NCBI RefSeq assembly: GCF_030053115.1
Contig: NZ_CP125619.1
Coordinates: 3,297,501 to 3,361,500, forward strand
DNA from: Pseudomonas svalbardensis
GTDB lineage: Bacteria; Pseudomonadota; Gammaproteobacteria; Pseudomonadales; Pseudomonadaceae
Reading direction: 5' to 3'
Length of the DNA stretch: 64,000 nucleotides
A program made the position numbers and the translations under genes. Of this stretch, positions 55,161 through 64,000 are shown one piece after another. Position 1 is the first letter of the stretch. Every line of letters begins with the position of its first letter. The notes under the pieces are model-generated. The model searched no databases and had not been told where the DNA came from. It saw nothing but the letters and a program-made list of their open reading frames with translations.

Positions 55161-57479
55161 TCAGATTACCTGGTGGTCATACGTTCGCGGAGTTGCAAAA
55201 GAGGCTGGCGCAATCGACCACCAACGCGGCAGTAACTGCTTGACCTTGCTATCGCCAAACCGGTCATCGATCAACATCACCACCCCCTGATCCTGCTGGG
55301 TGCGGATCACCCTCCCCGCCGCCTGCACCACTTTCTGCACACCGGGAAACAGGTAAGTGTAGTCATAACCGGCACCGAAAATCGCTGCCATGCGCTGTTT
55401 CAACTGCTCGTTGACCGGGTTGAGTTGCGCCAGTCCGAGGGTGGCGATAAACGCTCCGATCAGTCGCGCGCCCGGCAAGTCGATGCCTTCGCCAAACGCA
55501 CCGCCCAACACCGCGAAACCGACGCCCTGACTTTCGGCGGTGAACTGATCGAGAAAGTCCTGTCGCTGCCCTTCCCCCATGCCCCGGGACTGCGACCACA
55601 GATTGATGTGTGGATGTTTCTCGGCCAGCAACTGCGCTACTTGCTGCAAATAATCGAAGCTGCTGAAAAACGCCAGGTAGTTGCCGGGACGTTGGCTGAA
55701 CTGCCGGGCAATCAGCTCGACGATTGGCGCAAGGGATGACTGGCGATGGACGAACCGCGTGGAGATCTGGTTGACGATGTGCACTTGCAGCTGATCGGCG
55801 TGAAATGGCGATTCGACGTCTATCCACACCGTGTTCGCCGGCGTGCCCAGCAGGTCGGCATAGTAGTGGCTAGGGCTCAGGGTCGCGGAAAACAGCACGG
55901 TGCTGCGTGCGGCCGTCAGGCGCGGGCGGATGAAGCCGGCGGGCACCACGTTGCGCAGGCACAGCTGCGACAGGTTGCGTTGGCGGTCGAGGTCGCGCTT
56001 GCTGATGTCGAACAGGAACTGTTCATCGAAGAGCTCAGCCACCCGGCAAAATTGCAGCATGTCGAAATAGAAGTTCTGTAACGCCCCGTCCAGGCCCTGC
56101 GGATGATCATTCAGGTAGTCGCCGATGCTCGCGCTGCACGACGACAACGCCTGGAGCAGTTTTTCCGGCGCCTTGTCATAGGCCTGATAGGCGCCGAGTT
56201 GCAGATTATGCAGGGCATTCCACTCACGGTTGACCCGTTGCAAGGATTTTTTCAACGCCTCGGGTGCGGTTTTTCGTACGCCGTTGAGGGTCGATTGGTC
56301 GAGGCTGGCGCTGTACATCTGCCGGCCGCGCTCCACCATGTTGTGCGCTTCGTCCACCAGCACCGCGACTTTCCAGTTATTGGCCTGGGCCAGCCCGAAC
56401 AGCAGCGCGCTGAAATCGAAATAGTAGTTGTAATCGGCGACCACCACGTCTGCCCAGCGGGCCATTTCCTGGCTCAGGTAGTAGGGACAGACGTCGTGTT
56501 TCAGGGCGACCTCGCGCAAAGCGTTCTGGTTCAGCAGGGACAATTTGCTGGCCGCCTGGCGAGCGGCGGGCAAACGATCATAAAACCCCTGGGCCAATGG
56601 GCAGGATTCGCCGTGACAGGCTTTGTCCGGATGCTCGCAGGCCTTGTCCCGGGCGATCATTTCGAGCACCCGCAAGGGTGGCGCGTCGGCGCTGTCGAGG
56701 ATCACTTGCGCGGCGTCCAGCGCCAGTTTGCGCCCCGGGGTTTTCGCTGTGAGGAAGAACACCTTGTCCAGTTGCTGCGGCGCCAGGGCCTTGAGCATCG
56801 GGAACAGCGTGCCGACGGTCTTGCCGATCCCCGTGGGCGCCTGCGCCATCAAGCAACGACCGGTGCTGACAGCCTTGAACACCGATTCCGCCAGATGACG
56901 CTGCCCGGGTCGAAAGTCGGCATGGGGAAACGCCAGTTGTTGCGCCGCCCGATTACGCCCTTCGCGATGAGCCATTTCCTGCTCGGCCCAGTGCAGGAAC
57001 AAGGCGCAATGTTGTTCGAAGAACAGCCGCAGTTGCGCGGCGCTGAAAGCCTCGACCAGGCAGGTTTCCTTTTCGCTGACGATGTCGAAGTACACCAGGG
57101 CCAGATTGATCTGCGCCAGCTCCAGTTTCTGGCACATCAACCAGCCGTAAATCTTCGCCTGCGCCCAGTGCAGCTGACGGTGGTTGGCCGGTTGCTTGCT
57201 CAAATCTCCGCGATAGGTTTTGACCTCCTCCAGGCAATTTTGCGCGGGGTCGTAGCCGTCGGCCCGACCCTTTACCGTCAACGTTTGATACAGCCCTTCA
57301 AGCGCGACTTCACTCTGGTAGCCCTCGCTACGCCGGGACGCCACCGTCCGGTGCCCGACAATCCCTTCCAGCGCCGTCGGCGAAGGTGTAAAGCGCAGGT
57401 CGAGGTCACCAACCTTGGCGGTGAATTCACACAGCGCCCGCACCGCGATGCTGTAACTCAAGCGCTTTGCTCCGCCCAT
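55161..57479 (-). CDS. DinG/XPD-like superfamily 2 DNA helicase with Fe-S cysteines
   Basis: 772 residues. Seen: RPGQRHLAESVFKAVSTGRC, Walker A QAPTGIGKTVGTLFPML, cysteines spaced as in the FeS domain (CEHPDKACHGESCPLAQG and CPYYLSQEM), VADYNYYFD, the DEAH box LVDEAHNMVERGR, and C-terminal helicase motifs around LGGAFGEGIDLPGARLIGAF and QAAGRVIRTQQDQGVVMLID. The N-terminal 150 residues look like a PD-(D/E)XK-type nuclease segment (VKGRADGYDPAQNCLEEVKT with EExK). It starts inside the end of the FAN1-like gene (22-base overlap), so the two are coupled. Likely DNA interstrand crosslink or branched-DNA repair. Confidence 0.9.
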   Translation of the reverse strand: MGGAKRLSYSIAVRALCEFTAKVGDLDLRFTPSPTALEGIVGHRTVASRRSEGYQSEVALEGLYQTLTVKGRADGYDPAQNCLEEVKTYRGDLSKQPANHRQLHWAQAKIYGWLMCQKLELAQINLALVYFDIVSEKETCLVEAFSAAQLRLFFEQHCALFLHWAEQEMAHREGRNRAAQQLAFPHADFRPGQRHLAESVFKAVSTGRCLMAQAPTGIGKTVGTLFPMLKALAPQQLDKVFFLTAKTPGRKLALDAAQVILDSADAPPLRVLEMIARDKACEHPDKACHGESCPLAQGFYDRLPAARQAASKLSLLNQNALREVALKHDVCPYYLSQEMARWADVVVADYNYYFDFSALLFGLAQANNWKVAVLVDEAHNMVERGRQMYSASLDQSTLNGVRKTAPEALKKSLQRVNREWNALHNLQLGAYQAYDKAPEKLLQALSSCSASIGDYLNDHPQGLDGALQNFYFDMLQFCRVAELFDEQFLFDISKRDLDRQRNLSQLCLRNVVPAGFIRPRLTAARSTVLFSATLSPSHYYADLLGTPANTVWIDVESPFHADQLQVHIVNQISTRFVHRQSSLAPIVELIARQFSQRPGNYLAFFSSFDYLQQVAQLLAEKHPHINLWSQSRGMGEGQRQDFLDQFTAESQGVGFAVLGGAFGEGIDLPGARLIGAFIATLGLAQLNPVNEQLKQRMAAIFGAGYDYTYLFPGVQKVVQAAGRVIRTQQDQGVVMLIDDRFGDSKVKQLLPRWWSIAPASFATPRTYDHQVI

Positions 57480-59125
57480 TGCACGTAGCAGACGGCAATC
57501 GGCATCTGGTGCTCATGACAGAACTCAAGCCAGCGCAATTGATTGTCTTGCAGGCGATCACCGGGGCCTTTGACTTCGATCATCCGGTAGGTTTTGTCCT
57601 GCGGCCAAAACTGGATCAGGTCTGGCATACCGGCGCGATTGGCCTTGATGTCCAACAGCAGTCGATTGAACCAGCGCTTGAGGTGTTCGGCCGGCAGGCA
57701 ATCGAGTGCCTGATCGAGCAATTCATCGCTCAGCACACCCCAGAACACGAAGGGCGACTGCACGCCCCACTTGCTGGCATAGCGTTCACGAATCGTCTGC
57801 AGGTAACGCCCGTCATCGAGTTCAGACAGGCAACCCTGGAACAGCTCCACGCGGCGTGCGTGAAAGTCCTCATTGAGCAAATCCACCGGCCCACGCTGGA
57901 ACGGGTGGAAAAACGCCCCTGGCAATGGCGCGAAAATCGCCGGCCAGCACAGCAGACCGAACAGCGAGTTGATCAGGCTGTTTTCGACGTAATGCACCGG
58001 CGCCGACTCTTGCGCCAAATGCGCCTGAACGTAAGACTCCACCGACAACGCCGGGTCGGTTCTGGGCAGTTGCAGGTCCAGGCGCAGCATCTCTCGTGGG
58101 GACGAGCGCTTTATCACCGGACCGCCCAATTTGCGCCGAAGCCTGGGCAGCACACGCAGCAATTGTTGATGCTCGGCGGCACTTTCCGGCGATTGCTCCA
58201 CCGCGGCGGCCAGGTCCATGGCCAGTTGGTATTCACCACAGCGCTCCAACACCCGAATCAACCGCAGGCGCGCGCCGGGATAGACACACTCGCGGTAGAT
58301 CGTCAGTGCAGTAGAGAAATCCGCCACGCGCTCGCAGTGCTGACCGATCTGGAACAACAGTTTGCCGCGACGTCGTTGCAGCCAGGGATTGCTCAGCGCC
58401 AGCCCTTTGATCTGCTCGACAATGCCGTCTACTGCTTCGCCGGCCTCGAAATGCTGCTGACACTCATGAAGGAAGAGACAGGCGTCCACGTCGTCACGGC
58501 TGCGCAGGCCTCGGGAGTCGGCACAGAACTCGACTTTTTCATAGGTAAAGATGCCCAGGTCAGCCAGCACGAACTCGGACCAGTCCTGGTAAAGATTGCC
58601 GAAAAACATCAAGCGCAGCCGGTCGCACAGACGCATGGTGGTCAGGCTGAACAATCGATCATCCAGCGACGTGCACCACTGGCCGAAACTTTGGGCCTGG
58701 GGAAACTGTTCGCTCAGTGCGGGCAGCCAATCGGTCTTTTTTCCCTTGGGTTGATCGATGGTGGCGCCAAAACACTGGAAAATTTCCGCCTTGAGCAACA
58801 CCTCGAACAGCGCTTCGATCGACAGCGGCGATTGCTCATCGATCCAGCCCAGCGCCAGCAGTGGGCCGGCGGCGATGGCGATGTCGCCGATTTCGACGTA
58901 ATGCAGCTTGCTCGCCCGGAAGTGATTCCCCTTGCGCATCACCATCCTGACCAGCAGCGCCCTGGACTCACGGGGCAACCGCTTGAACTCGCGGATGAAG
59001 TGTTGCTCTTCGACACTCAGCACATCGGCATAGCGAAGCTCAAGCCAATCAAGCACTTGCATGAAGTTGTTCAAGTAGTAGAACGGATCGTCGAGCGGGT
59101 TTGCAGTCACAGGAAAAAGGGCCAT
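57458..59125 (-). CDS. FAN1-like VRR-NUC structure-specific nuclease
   Basis: About 555 residues from ATG 59125 (family-like MALFPVTANPLDDPFYYLNN; upstream open frame is not family-like). Seen: an SAP-like N-terminal region with QHFIREFKRLPRESRALLVR and MVMRKGNHFRASKLHYVEIG, a central TPR-like helical region, and the C-terminal VRR-NUC catalytic core GMPDLIQFWPQDKTYRMIEV then KGPGDRLQDNQLRWLEF (catalytic Asp, and Glu/Lys of ExK). Known: bacterial FAN1 unhooks DNA interstrand crosslinks. It overlaps the helicase gene by 22 bases, giving a nuclease-helicase pair. Confidence 0.92.
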   Translation of the reverse strand: MALFPVTANPLDDPFYYLNNFMQVLDWLELRYADVLSVEEQHFIREFKRLPRESRALLVRMVMRKGNHFRASKLHYVEIGDIAIAAGPLLALGWIDEQSPLSIEALFEVLLKAEIFQCFGATIDQPKGKKTDWLPALSEQFPQAQSFGQWCTSLDDRLFSLTTMRLCDRLRLMFFGNLYQDWSEFVLADLGIFTYEKVEFCADSRGLRSRDDVDACLFLHECQQHFEAGEAVDGIVEQIKGLALSNPWLQRRRGKLLFQIGQHCERVADFSTALTIYRECVYPGARLRLIRVLERCGEYQLAMDLAAAVEQSPESAAEHQQLLRVLPRLRRKLGGPVIKRSSPREMLRLDLQLPRTDPALSVESYVQAHLAQESAPVHYVENSLINSLFGLLCWPAIFAPLPGAFFHPFQRGPVDLLNEDFHARRVELFQGCLSELDDGRYLQTIRERYASKWGVQSPFVFWGVLSDELLDQALDCLPAEHLKRWFNRLLLDIKANRAGMPDLIQFWPQDKTYRMIEVKGPGDRLQDNQLRWLEFCHEHQMPIAVCYVQWAEQSA

Positions 59126-59332
59126 GGCGAGCGAGTACTGGTTATGCGTACAGATACCAGCTGCACGCTGCCCGGCGCAAACGAAAAAGGATAAGCGGCG
59201 GCCTAATTCGGTAATTTTTCGGGTGCCTATGAACTTTCTGCCAATCCATCGCACCAACCGCGTTAGAGGTACAGTGACGATTGATTTCGTTCATGGCAGT
59301 CGCGCTGTTTTTTTGAAGGATGAGAGGTGGTT

Positions 59333-59557
59333 ATGAATATCAAGACTCTGGGCTTGCCCCTGGCGGTAGCGGCCTTTCTGGCCCTGGCCGGTTGCTCGAC
59401 GCCAACGGTTGTGACGCTGCAGAACGGCACCCAGTATTTGACCAAGGACATGCCGAAAACCAAGACCCAGGACGGCTTCTTTGAATTCGAAGATATTTCC
59501 GGGGCGAAAGTGAAGGTCAAGGCCGATGAAGTGACCACGATTCGACAGGAAGACTGA
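59333..59557 (+). CDS. YgdI/YgdR family lipoprotein
   Basis: 74 residues. Seen: a lipoprotein signal with lipobox LALAGCSTP (lipidated Cys at about residue 21), then TVVTLQNGTQYLTKDMPKTK and DISGAKVKVKADEVTTIRQ, the DUF903 core. GAGGTGG precedes ATG 59333; an ATG two codons upstream is less well placed. Small outer- or inner-membrane-anchored lipoproteins of unknown role. Confidence 0.93.
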   Translation: MNIKTLGLPLAVAAFLALAGCSTPTVVTLQNGTQYLTKDMPKTKTQDGFFEFEDISGAKVKVKADEVTTIRQED

Positions 59558-59567
59558 ATACCGAGTC

Positions 59568-59642
59568 ATCGCGAGCAGGCTCGCTCCCACATTGGATCTG
59601 TGGCGTTCACAAATCCCCTGTGGGAGCGAGCCTGCTCGCGAA
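59568..59642. repeat. REP inverted pair
   Basis: ATCGCGAGCAGGCTCGCTCC at the left is answered by GGAGCGAGCCTGCTCGCGA at the right, about 35 bases apart, each arm itself carrying the GGGAGCGAGC core. It sits between the convergent lipoprotein and lipase genes and probably terminates both. Confidence 0.85.
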
Positions 59643-59669
59643 GAGTCCCTCACAGACGGCGCATCACCC

Positions 59670-61523
59670 TCAGGCGATAACAACCCCTCCACTGGACAAA
59701 CTATCCAGCCCAACCCCAACCAATGTCACCGAATCCCCCCCAAACGTCAGCACCGTGTCGTGCCCCACCGCCGTGGCATGCGCCCGATAGTCGTCGTTCG
59801 GCGTTACCCCCTGAACCCCGAGAAACACCAGTTTGTCGCTGGCCTGGTAGCCAATCACCCGGTCCTGACCAAACGCGCCGCTAAACAGGAACGTATCGAT
59901 CCCGCCCCCCGACTCCATCAAGTCATTGCCCGCCCCCCCGACAAACACGTCGTTACCCTTGCTGCCGATCAAATGATCGTTGGCGTCCAGTCCAAACAAC
60001 CAATCGCCGCCAGCGTGAGCCTTGAGCGTATCGGCGCCGGCGCCGCCCTTTACCGTTGATGCGTACTGAGTCAGGTTATTGCCTACTTTCAGGCCATCGG
60101 CAGTGACGCTGTGGGTCACGTCATCCTTGAACAGCCCCCACAGAAACCCCGGCTCCTTGGTCACAATGCTGCCGATGTCGCGGGTCATGCTGATGCCGCC
60201 ATTGGCGTCGCGGATGTACAGGTTGCCGGCTCCGTCATTGGCGAAGTCGAAGTTTTTCACCGACTGCTGCACATCCAGCACGTTGTTGCCCTTGCCGCCC
60301 AACAGGATGTTGTAACCGCCACCGTCGCGGAAGGTATCGTTGCCATCGCGACCTTCCAGATAGTCGTTGCCCCGGCCACCCTGGATCAGATCGTTGCCGT
60401 CACTGCCGATGATGAAGGTGCTGCCCTTGTGGGTTTCAGCGTTGCGATTCAGATCCTGAACCCAAGTGTTGGCGCGCGCCGGATCCGACAGGTTGGCAAC
60501 GATGATCGTCGAGTCTTTACTGGTGAGGTCGTAGAACTTCGACTCGATTACCCGGTTCATGCCGTCGCCATAGGCGGTCGGCAAGTGCGAGATCCAGGTC
60601 GGGATGTTGAGGATGGAAAACGGCAGCACATTCCACGCTGTCGAAGCGTAGTGGTCGTTAAAGCTGACGATGTTATCGGTCGCCGAGACCTTGGCGGCAT
60701 CGTGCACGCCCACCGACGACAGGTTAAAGGATGAACCGTCGAGGGCGCGGTACACCGGGTCGTTCTCGTAACCGACGTTCAGCACTTTGTCGGTGCTGCT
60801 TTGGGTCGGCGAGGCGTAGGCGATGTAGTTGGAATCCTTGTAGAATCCGGCCCACTTGTCGTTGCTCAAGTCTGCCAGGCTATTGACCGCCAGCCCGCCG
60901 AGGCTGTGACCGCTGACCAGCACGTCCTTGCCCGACAGGCCATTGGCCCGGGCAAAGGCCGCCACGTCGCTGAGCAGATTACCGAAGGCTTCGCCGACGT
61001 AGTTTTTCGCATAATCCTTTGGCCCCAACGCCGCCAGCAGATCATTGATCACATCGCCGATGGAGTCGCTGATCTGGCTTTCTCGTGGGCCACTGGTGCC
61101 GCGAAAAGCGATACCGATTTCGCTGAGATGACCTTGCGCGTCGTACTTGCCAAGGATTTCCACCTGAGCGCTGGTGTACCCGGCCTTCTCGCCGAAGAAC
61201 GTTCCCCGTGCATCGACCTTGCCGTCATAGCCCAGTTGCGTGGCGGTGATCGGCGTCCAGCCGGCTTTCTGCACCGCGTCCAGTGCGGCTTTTTCCGAAT
61301 CGGGGTTCCATGGGATTCCGGGAATGACGCCCTGGGAGTCGGTACCACCTATCAGTGCTGTCACCAGTGTGGCCGGCAAGCCAAGGCCGAAGCCGTTGTG
61401 CTGATAGCCGGTGGCAAAGCCGTTATCCAGGTTGTGATAGGAATACAGCGTGATCGCCATTGCGTCGGTAAATAACGCTTTGGAATCTGCTGTACCGAAG
61501 TTTTTGTAGTCGTACACACCCAT
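59670..61523 (-). CDS. family I.3 RTX lipase / polyurethanase with lid
   Basis: 617 residues, secreted through a type I system. Seen: MGVYDYKNFGTADSKALFTD, the lid region at about 46-75, nucleophile elbow VLVSGHSLGG with Ser207, RTX nonapeptides (GGRGNDYLEGRDGNDTF, GGAGNDLMESGGG) and a C-terminal DDYRAHATAVG...SSGGVVIA type I signal. No N-terminal signal peptide. Length and Ser position match PueA/LipA of P. fluorescens group strains. The start ATG 61523 has GAGAGGCAAT upstream; an earlier open extension is not family-like. The paralogue lies 95 bases upstream on the same strand. Confidence 0.93.
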   Translation of the reverse strand: MGVYDYKNFGTADSKALFTDAMAITLYSYHNLDNGFATGYQHNGFGLGLPATLVTALIGGTDSQGVIPGIPWNPDSEKAALDAVQKAGWTPITATQLGYDGKVDARGTFFGEKAGYTSAQVEILGKYDAQGHLSEIGIAFRGTSGPRESQISDSIGDVINDLLAALGPKDYAKNYVGEAFGNLLSDVAAFARANGLSGKDVLVSGHSLGGLAVNSLADLSNDKWAGFYKDSNYIAYASPTQSSTDKVLNVGYENDPVYRALDGSSFNLSSVGVHDAAKVSATDNIVSFNDHYASTAWNVLPFSILNIPTWISHLPTAYGDGMNRVIESKFYDLTSKDSTIIVANLSDPARANTWVQDLNRNAETHKGSTFIIGSDGNDLIQGGRGNDYLEGRDGNDTFRDGGGYNILLGGKGNNVLDVQQSVKNFDFANDGAGNLYIRDANGGISMTRDIGSIVTKEPGFLWGLFKDDVTHSVTADGLKVGNNLTQYASTVKGGAGADTLKAHAGGDWLFGLDANDHLIGSKGNDVFVGGAGNDLMESGGGIDTFLFSGAFGQDRVIGYQASDKLVFLGVQGVTPNDDYRAHATAVGHDTVLTFGGDSVTLVGVGLDSLSSGGVVIA

Positions 61524-61618
61524 TGGTATTGCCTCTCTCGTTGTTGGAATTGTCAGAGATAGCTCACAACCAGGACGCCCGATCACGAGGCGCCCCGGAG
61601 CATTTAGTGCATGCAGCC

Positions 61619-63307
61619 TCAGGCAAACGTAATGCCTGAAGCCGACAGGTTATCCAGTCCCACCCCCACCAGGGTCACGGCAAAGTCGCCAATCTTCAGC
61701 ACCGTGTCGTGGCCCGACTGCGAAGCGTGTTGCGTGTAGTCATACCCCTGCCCCGCGCCCTGCACGCCCATGAACAGCAATTTGTCGTTGCTCTGGTAGC
61801 CATTGACCACGTCGAAACCGAAGGCGCCGCTGAACAGGAACGTGTTGTTGCCACCCGAGGCTTGCATCACGTCATTGCCCGCTCCACCGACAAACGTCAC
61901 CTGGCTTTTGTCGCTGCGCAGCAGGTCGTCGCCGGCATTGCCGAACAACCAGTCGCCGTCGACGCTGGCTGCCAGTGTGTTGCCGTAGGCATCACCGTGA
62001 AGCGAGTGGTTGTACTGGGTCAGTTCGCTGCCGTTAAGCAAACCGTTGGCGGTCACGCTGTAAGTCACCTCCTTGCTCCCCCACCATGAGCCCGACTCCT
62101 GACTAACCAGCGCGCCGATGTCGCGGGTCATGCTGATGCCGCCATAGGCATCACGCACGTACAGCGTGCCGTCGCCGTCGTTGGCAACGCTGAAGTTCTG
62201 CAACGGCTTCTGCAATTCGAAGGTGTTGCTGCCCTTGCCGCCCAGCAGGAGGTTGTAGCCACCGTCATCGCGGAACCGGTCATTGCCATCGCGGCCTTCG
62301 ATGAAGTCATTGCCGGCACCGCCCTTGAGCAGGTCGTTGCTGTCGGTGCCGATTATGAATGTGCTGCCGGTGTGAGGTTCGCCGCTGCGACCGAGGTCCT
62401 CGACCCAGGTTTTGCCCCGGGACGCTTCCGCCAGGTTGGACACGATCAGCGTCGAGTCCTTGTCGGTGAGGTCGTAGAAACGCGAGTCGATCACCCGGTT
62501 CAACCCGTCGGCATAACCCAGCGAGCCGTGAGCCGACCAGTTCAGCGGGTTGAGGATGCTGAACGGCACCAGGTTCTGCGAGGTGGACGCGTACTGGTCA
62601 TTGAAGTTGACGATGTTGTTGGTCGCCGAGTCCTGGTGTCCGTCGTGCTTACCCAGGGAGCCGCTGCTAAACGTGGTGCCGTCGAGTGCCCGAAACACCG
62701 GATCGTTTTCGTAGCCGATGTTCAGCACGTTGTTGCCGGTGGCGCTTTGGGTCGGCGAGGCGAACGCGATGTAGTTGGCCTCCTTGAAGAAACCGCCCCA
62801 GTTGTTGCCACTCAGTTCGGCGAGGCTATTGACCCCTAAGCCGCCAAGACTGTGACCGCTGACCAGCACGTCCCTGGCGTTCAGGCCATGGGCGAGCGCA
62901 AACGCGGCGACGTCCTTGAGCAAACTGTCGAAGGCGTTTTTCGCGTAGTTCGTCGCGTAATCCACCGGGCCGACAGCAGCCAGCAGGTTGTTTTTCATGT
63001 CGCCGAAGGTGTCGCTGTAACCCAGGCCGCCGGTGCCTCGGAAGGCAATGCCGATACCGATCAGCTTGCCCGCCGCATCGTACTTGCCGAGCACTTCGGC
63101 TTCGGCGCTGGTGAAGCCGTCCTTCTCGCCATAGAAGGTGCCTTGTGCACCGACCTTGCCTTGATAACCCAGCTGCGTGGCGCCAATCGGCACCCAACCG
63201 GTCGCCGGCAGTGGCTGACCGGTTGGCGTGTACGCATACAGCGTCAGCGCGATGGCATCGGAGTACAACGCCTTGCCGTCAGCATTTTTGTAATCAAACA
63301 GTCCCAT
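61619..63307 (-). CDS. family I.3 RTX lipase / polyurethanase lacking the lid segment
   Basis: 562 residues. Seen: MGLFDYKNADGKALYSDAIA, ATGWVPIGATQLGYQGKVGA directly after the first 35 residues, nucleophile VLVSGHSLGG with Ser152, RTX repeats (GGAGNDFIEGRDGNDRF, GGAGNDVMQ), and a C-terminal signal like that of the neighbouring lipase. Aligned by eye, it lacks about 50 residues that include the lid of the 617-residue paralogue; otherwise the two run in parallel to the last residues. It resembles PueB-type enzymes. AAGGAAGC precedes ATG 63307. Confidence 0.92.
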   Translation of the reverse strand: MGLFDYKNADGKALYSDAIALTLYAYTPTGQPLPATGWVPIGATQLGYQGKVGAQGTFYGEKDGFTSAEAEVLGKYDAAGKLIGIGIAFRGTGGLGYSDTFGDMKNNLLAAVGPVDYATNYAKNAFDSLLKDVAAFALAHGLNARDVLVSGHSLGGLGVNSLAELSGNNWGGFFKEANYIAFASPTQSATGNNVLNIGYENDPVFRALDGTTFSSGSLGKHDGHQDSATNNIVNFNDQYASTSQNLVPFSILNPLNWSAHGSLGYADGLNRVIDSRFYDLTDKDSTLIVSNLAEASRGKTWVEDLGRSGEPHTGSTFIIGTDSNDLLKGGAGNDFIEGRDGNDRFRDDGGYNLLLGGKGSNTFELQKPLQNFSVANDGDGTLYVRDAYGGISMTRDIGALVSQESGSWWGSKEVTYSVTANGLLNGSELTQYNHSLHGDAYGNTLAASVDGDWLFGNAGDDLLRSDKSQVTFVGGAGNDVMQASGGNNTFLFSGAFGFDVVNGYQSNDKLLFMGVQGAGQGYDYTQHASQSGHDTVLKIGDFAVTLVGVGLDNLSASGITFA

Positions 63308-63330
63308 AGGTTTGCTTCCTTTGCGTCAAA

Positions 63331-64000
63331 TCAGAACTGCCAGTCGAGCGTCAGACCCACACCGTGGTCTTTCTCGCGGGAGCCGAGCAGTCCGTTGTAA
63401 TCCAGGCTCACACGCACATCCTGCGCCACCGCCAAACCGGCCCGCGCACCCACAACGGCGGCGTTGCGGTCCAGGGAAACGCTCTGCACGCTGAACGCGG
63501 TGTTGCCGTTGGCGAAGGCCAGATGATCTTCGGAACGGGTGTTGCTCAGGTTGTGCTGCCAGCCCAGCGTGCCGGACAGTTCCAGCTGCTGTTGGTCCGA
63601 CAGGGCAATCGCTTTGCTCGCCCGCAGACCGAGGGTCGAGAGCACGGCGTCGCGGTTGTCTTCGCCACCCTTAAGCGCCGCGGCATCACCTTTCTCGGTG
63701 AAGCTGTCGCTGTTCAGGTGCACGTAAGCCAGTTTGGCGAACGGTTCCAGCGCCAGCGGTTGCAGGTCCAGGCGATACGCCGCTTCGGTAAACAGTTGTG
63801 CGGTTGTCGCATCGCGTTTGGATTTCTGTTTACCGCTGACGTCGCCGAATTGCAGGTCACGCTTCACGTCGATGCGATGCCAGCTGTAAGCGCCGCCGAC
63901 GCTCAGAAGCAGTGCATCCATTTCATGGCCCAGATAGGCGCCCAAGTGGTAGCTATCGACGGAGGCTGACGAATGCGTCCCATCGCCCATGCTCAACGAA
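63331..64000 (-). CDS. autotransporter beta-barrel domain, 5' part outside the window
   Basis: The frame is open to the right edge; only the C-terminal 223 or so residues are present. Seen: alternating strands with YHLGAYLGHEMDALLLSVGG, RLDLQPLALEPFAKLAYVHL, LGLRASKAIALSDQQQLELS, GTLGWQHNLSN and a final strand ending VGLTLDWQF with terminal Phe, as in type V autotransporters. In P. fluorescens the aprA-inh-aprDEF operon continues with PrtA/PrtB-type autotransporters before lipA, and this gene order (autotransporter, then lipases, same strand) matches it. The passenger is not visible. Confidence 0.88.
   Translation of the reverse strand, partial: SLSMGDGTHSSASVDSYHLGAYLGHEMDALLLSVGGAYSWHRIDVKRDLQFGDVSGKQKSKRDATTAQLFTEAAYRLDLQPLALEPFAKLAYVHLNSDSFTEKGDAAALKGGEDNRDAVLSTLGLRASKAIALSDQQQLELSGTLGWQHNLSNTRSEDHLAFANGNTAFSVQSVSLDRNAAVVGARAGLAVAQDVRVSLDYNGLLGSREKDHGVGLTLDWQF

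Noticed and set aside
57467..59194. 575-codon open frame on the plus strand
   Set aside because: It is antisense to the FAN1-like gene, which has its catalytic motifs on the minus strand.

Overview
The window is high-GC Gammaproteobacterial chromosome and looks like a Pseudomonas of the fluorescens lineage. The support is a lipase/polyurethanase block of the aprX-lipA type, an OprD-family porin, a cystathionine lyase (PatB), Pseudomonas-style REP palindromes of the GTGGGAGCGAGC type, and a phbRBAC cluster arranged as described for Pseudomonas sp. 61-3 and P. extremaustralis. No insertion sequence, phage gene or CRISPR array was seen.

Layout. 1-5.6 kb: the 3' part of a secreted RTX protein with an SGNH esterase module (possibly the end of a PsmE-like mannuronan epimerase), convergent with a type I secretion pair (ABC transporter plus HlyD adaptor). 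5.7-8.1 kb: carboxynorspermidine/carboxyspermidine dehydrogenase and decarboxylase. 8.3-8.7 kb: scar of a deleted locus (DeoR and GntP debris) and a REP-pair element. 8.8-12.9 kb: lysozyme-inhibitor-like protein, patatin, MaoC-like hydratase, an apparently shortened hypothetical, AI-2E family transporter. 13.2-23.3 kb: FixJ/LuxR response regulator and PAS kinase divergent from acyl-CoA synthetase, DUF485, ActP-type symporter, large acyl-CoA dehydrogenase and OprD-like porin, together a probable short-chain acid uptake and activation locus.

23.5-38.1 kb is the most distinctive block. PHB genes (phaR, phasin, a PhaC-like DUF3141 protein, phbR, phbB, phbA, phbC) enclose a nitric oxide reductase operon (a 36-codon membrane ORF, a di-heme NorC, NorB, NorQ, NorD). 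38.4-47.5 kb is a single minus-strand selenium block: fdnG with an in-frame Sec UGA, fdnH, fdnI, fdhE, selA, selB, then the tRNA-Sec gene selC six bases after selB. The machinery that inserts selenocysteine is therefore co-oriented with the enzyme that needs it. The phb/nor block abuts the 3' end of selC.

47.8-59.6 kb is ordinary chromosome: patB, a CPA1 antiporter, a hemerythrin, a small membrane protein, a cupin pseudogene, a hybrid PAS kinase, a DinG/XPD-like helicase overlapping a FAN1-like VRR-NUC nuclease, and a YgdI/YgdR lipoprotein. 59.7-64.0 kb: two family I.3 RTX lipases, one lacking the lid segment, downstream of an autotransporter that runs off the right edge.

All calls come from reading motifs, spacing and reading frames by eye; no database search was run. 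Homology statements rest on remembered family features.
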